Positions 14,169-14,696 of a stretch of 14,696 bases of DNA are shown piece after piece. How positions within the stretch are numbered: the stretch's first letter is position 1; the number at the start of each line of letters is the position of its first letter. A model generated the notes under the pieces. That model was given only the letters and a program-made list of their open reading frames with translations, had not been told where the DNA came from and searched no databases. The stretch lies in assembly GCA_934675045.1 (NCBI GenBank), contig CAKUPI010000017.1, forward strand, positions 1 through 14,696, in the 5' to 3' direction. The DNA comes from an uncultured Eubacteriales bacterium. Its GTDB lineage: Bacteria > Bacillota > Clostridia > Oscillospirales > Butyricicoccaceae. The position numbers and the translations under genes were made by a program.

Positions 14169-14696
14169 AGCGTCTGCTTTATGCCTTTCTGCTGCTTTGC
14201 CTGCTCGTCACGCTGACGGCCTGCCGCGGCGCCGGCACGCAGCCCCCCGCGGGCGATGTACCGGGCGAGCCTGCCGCACCGCCGCCGTCTGACGACCGCC
14301 CCGTTTTTACCGCCGACACGCTGCCCCGCCTCGACGGATCGACGGCCACCATTCCCCTGTCCGAGGCGCTGGCGCAGGAGCTGCTCGGCTACACCCCCGA
14401 GCAGGCGCAGGACTTTGTCCGGCACGCCACAACCCACTACGCCTATGAAAACCTGATAGCCGGCCGGTGCGACGTCATTTTTGTCACCCCGCCCTCGGGC
14501 GAGGAGGAAGCGCTGATGGCGCAGAGCGGCGAGACGTTTGAGGTAGTGCCCGTGGTCAAGGACGCCTTTGTTTTTCTCACTGGCCTTCAAAACCCGGTCA
14601 AAAGCCTGACCGTGCAGCAGCTTCGCGGCATTTACACCGGAAAAATCACCAACTGGAGCGAGGCCGGCGGCCCCGACGCCGCCATCATCCCCTACC
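14165..14696 (+). CDS. PstS-like substrate-binding lipoprotein, partial
   Basis: The first 177 codons of a lipoprotein that continues past the window. MKRLLYAFLLLCLLVTLTAC is a lipoprotein signal with Cys20; a short Pro-rich stalk leads into a PBP-like domain of the phosphate-binding PstS type: LDGSTATIPLSEAL (from about residue 57), NLIAGRCDVIFVTPP, VPVVKDAFVFLTG, NPVKSLTVQQLRGIYTGKITNWSEAGG. The last motif is a hallmark of PstS-like proteins. Whether it binds phosphate cannot be told, since the ligand loop that often reads SGSGT lies beyond the end and no pst transporter genes are visible. ATG 14165 overlaps the previous stop by ATGA, with AAGGGGGAAG inside the end of that gene as ribosome site. 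Confidence 0.87.
   Translation, partial: MKRLLYAFLLLCLLVTLTACRGAGTQPPAGDVPGEPAAPPPSDDRPVFTADTLPRLDGSTATIPLSEALAQELLGYTPEQAQDFVRHATTHYAYENLIAGRCDVIFVTPPSGEEEALMAQSGETFEVVPVVKDAFVFLTGLQNPVKSLTVQQLRGIYTGKITNWSEAGGPDAAIIPY

Overview
The window looks like a piece of the chromosome of a GC-rich, Gram-positive anaerobe of the class Clostridia, most like the Oscillospiraceae/Ruminococcaceae. This rests on the ylxM-ffh pair, a tryptophan T-box leader, sigma-A promoters with 16-17 bp spacers, strong GGAGG-type ribosome binding sites, TTG starts, S-layer homology domains, lipoproteins and a BCAT-type ilvE, in otherwise GC-rich coding DNA. It reads as ordinary chromosome: I see no insertion sequence, phage gene, CRISPR array, tRNA or rRNA.

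Layout. 1-972 (-): ffh (its N-terminal two thirds of the NG region; the rest lies beyond base 1) behind ylxM, joined by a TAATG overlap and driven by a near-perfect promoter with a 22-bp palindrome at the transcript start. 973-1332: a 360-base divergent gap with promoters for ylxM and lgt and several hairpins. 1333-3013 (+): lgt and folD, overlapping, closed by a terminator. 3217-3879 (+): a membrane-anchored peptidoglycan amidase, convergent with ung (3982-4707, -). 4764-4775: abutting -35 boxes of two divergent promoters, for ung and for an SLH/WG-repeat surface protein (4890-6689, +). 6742-7911 (+): a cation diffusion facilitator, probably Mn2+ efflux. 7969-8268: promoter plus a Trp-specific T-box. 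8357-9577 (+): a stand-alone trpB. 9626-10804 (-): a secreted protein with a degenerate NodB/CE4 deacetylase domain. 10883-10932: a second pair of divergent promoters with overlapping -35 boxes, the other one feeding ilvE (11014-12081, +). 12204-12497 (+): a 97-residue membrane/coiled-coil protein. 12615-14696 (+): two coupled lipoproteins, one with tandem RsiV-like (DUF4163/DUF3298) modules and one a PstS-like binding protein cut by the window end.

How they work together. Much of the window serves the cell envelope: Ffh/YlxM (membrane targeting), Lgt (lipidation of prolipoproteins such as the two at the right end), the amidase, the SLH protein, the pseudo-deacetylase and the lipoproteins. 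The metabolic genes (folD, trpB, ilvE) and ung are separately controlled single genes. I did not find an obvious new multi-gene system. The most unusual items are the catalytically dead CE4 protein sharing a promoter region with ilvE, the orphan T-box-controlled trpB, and the RsiV-like/PstS-like lipoprotein pair.
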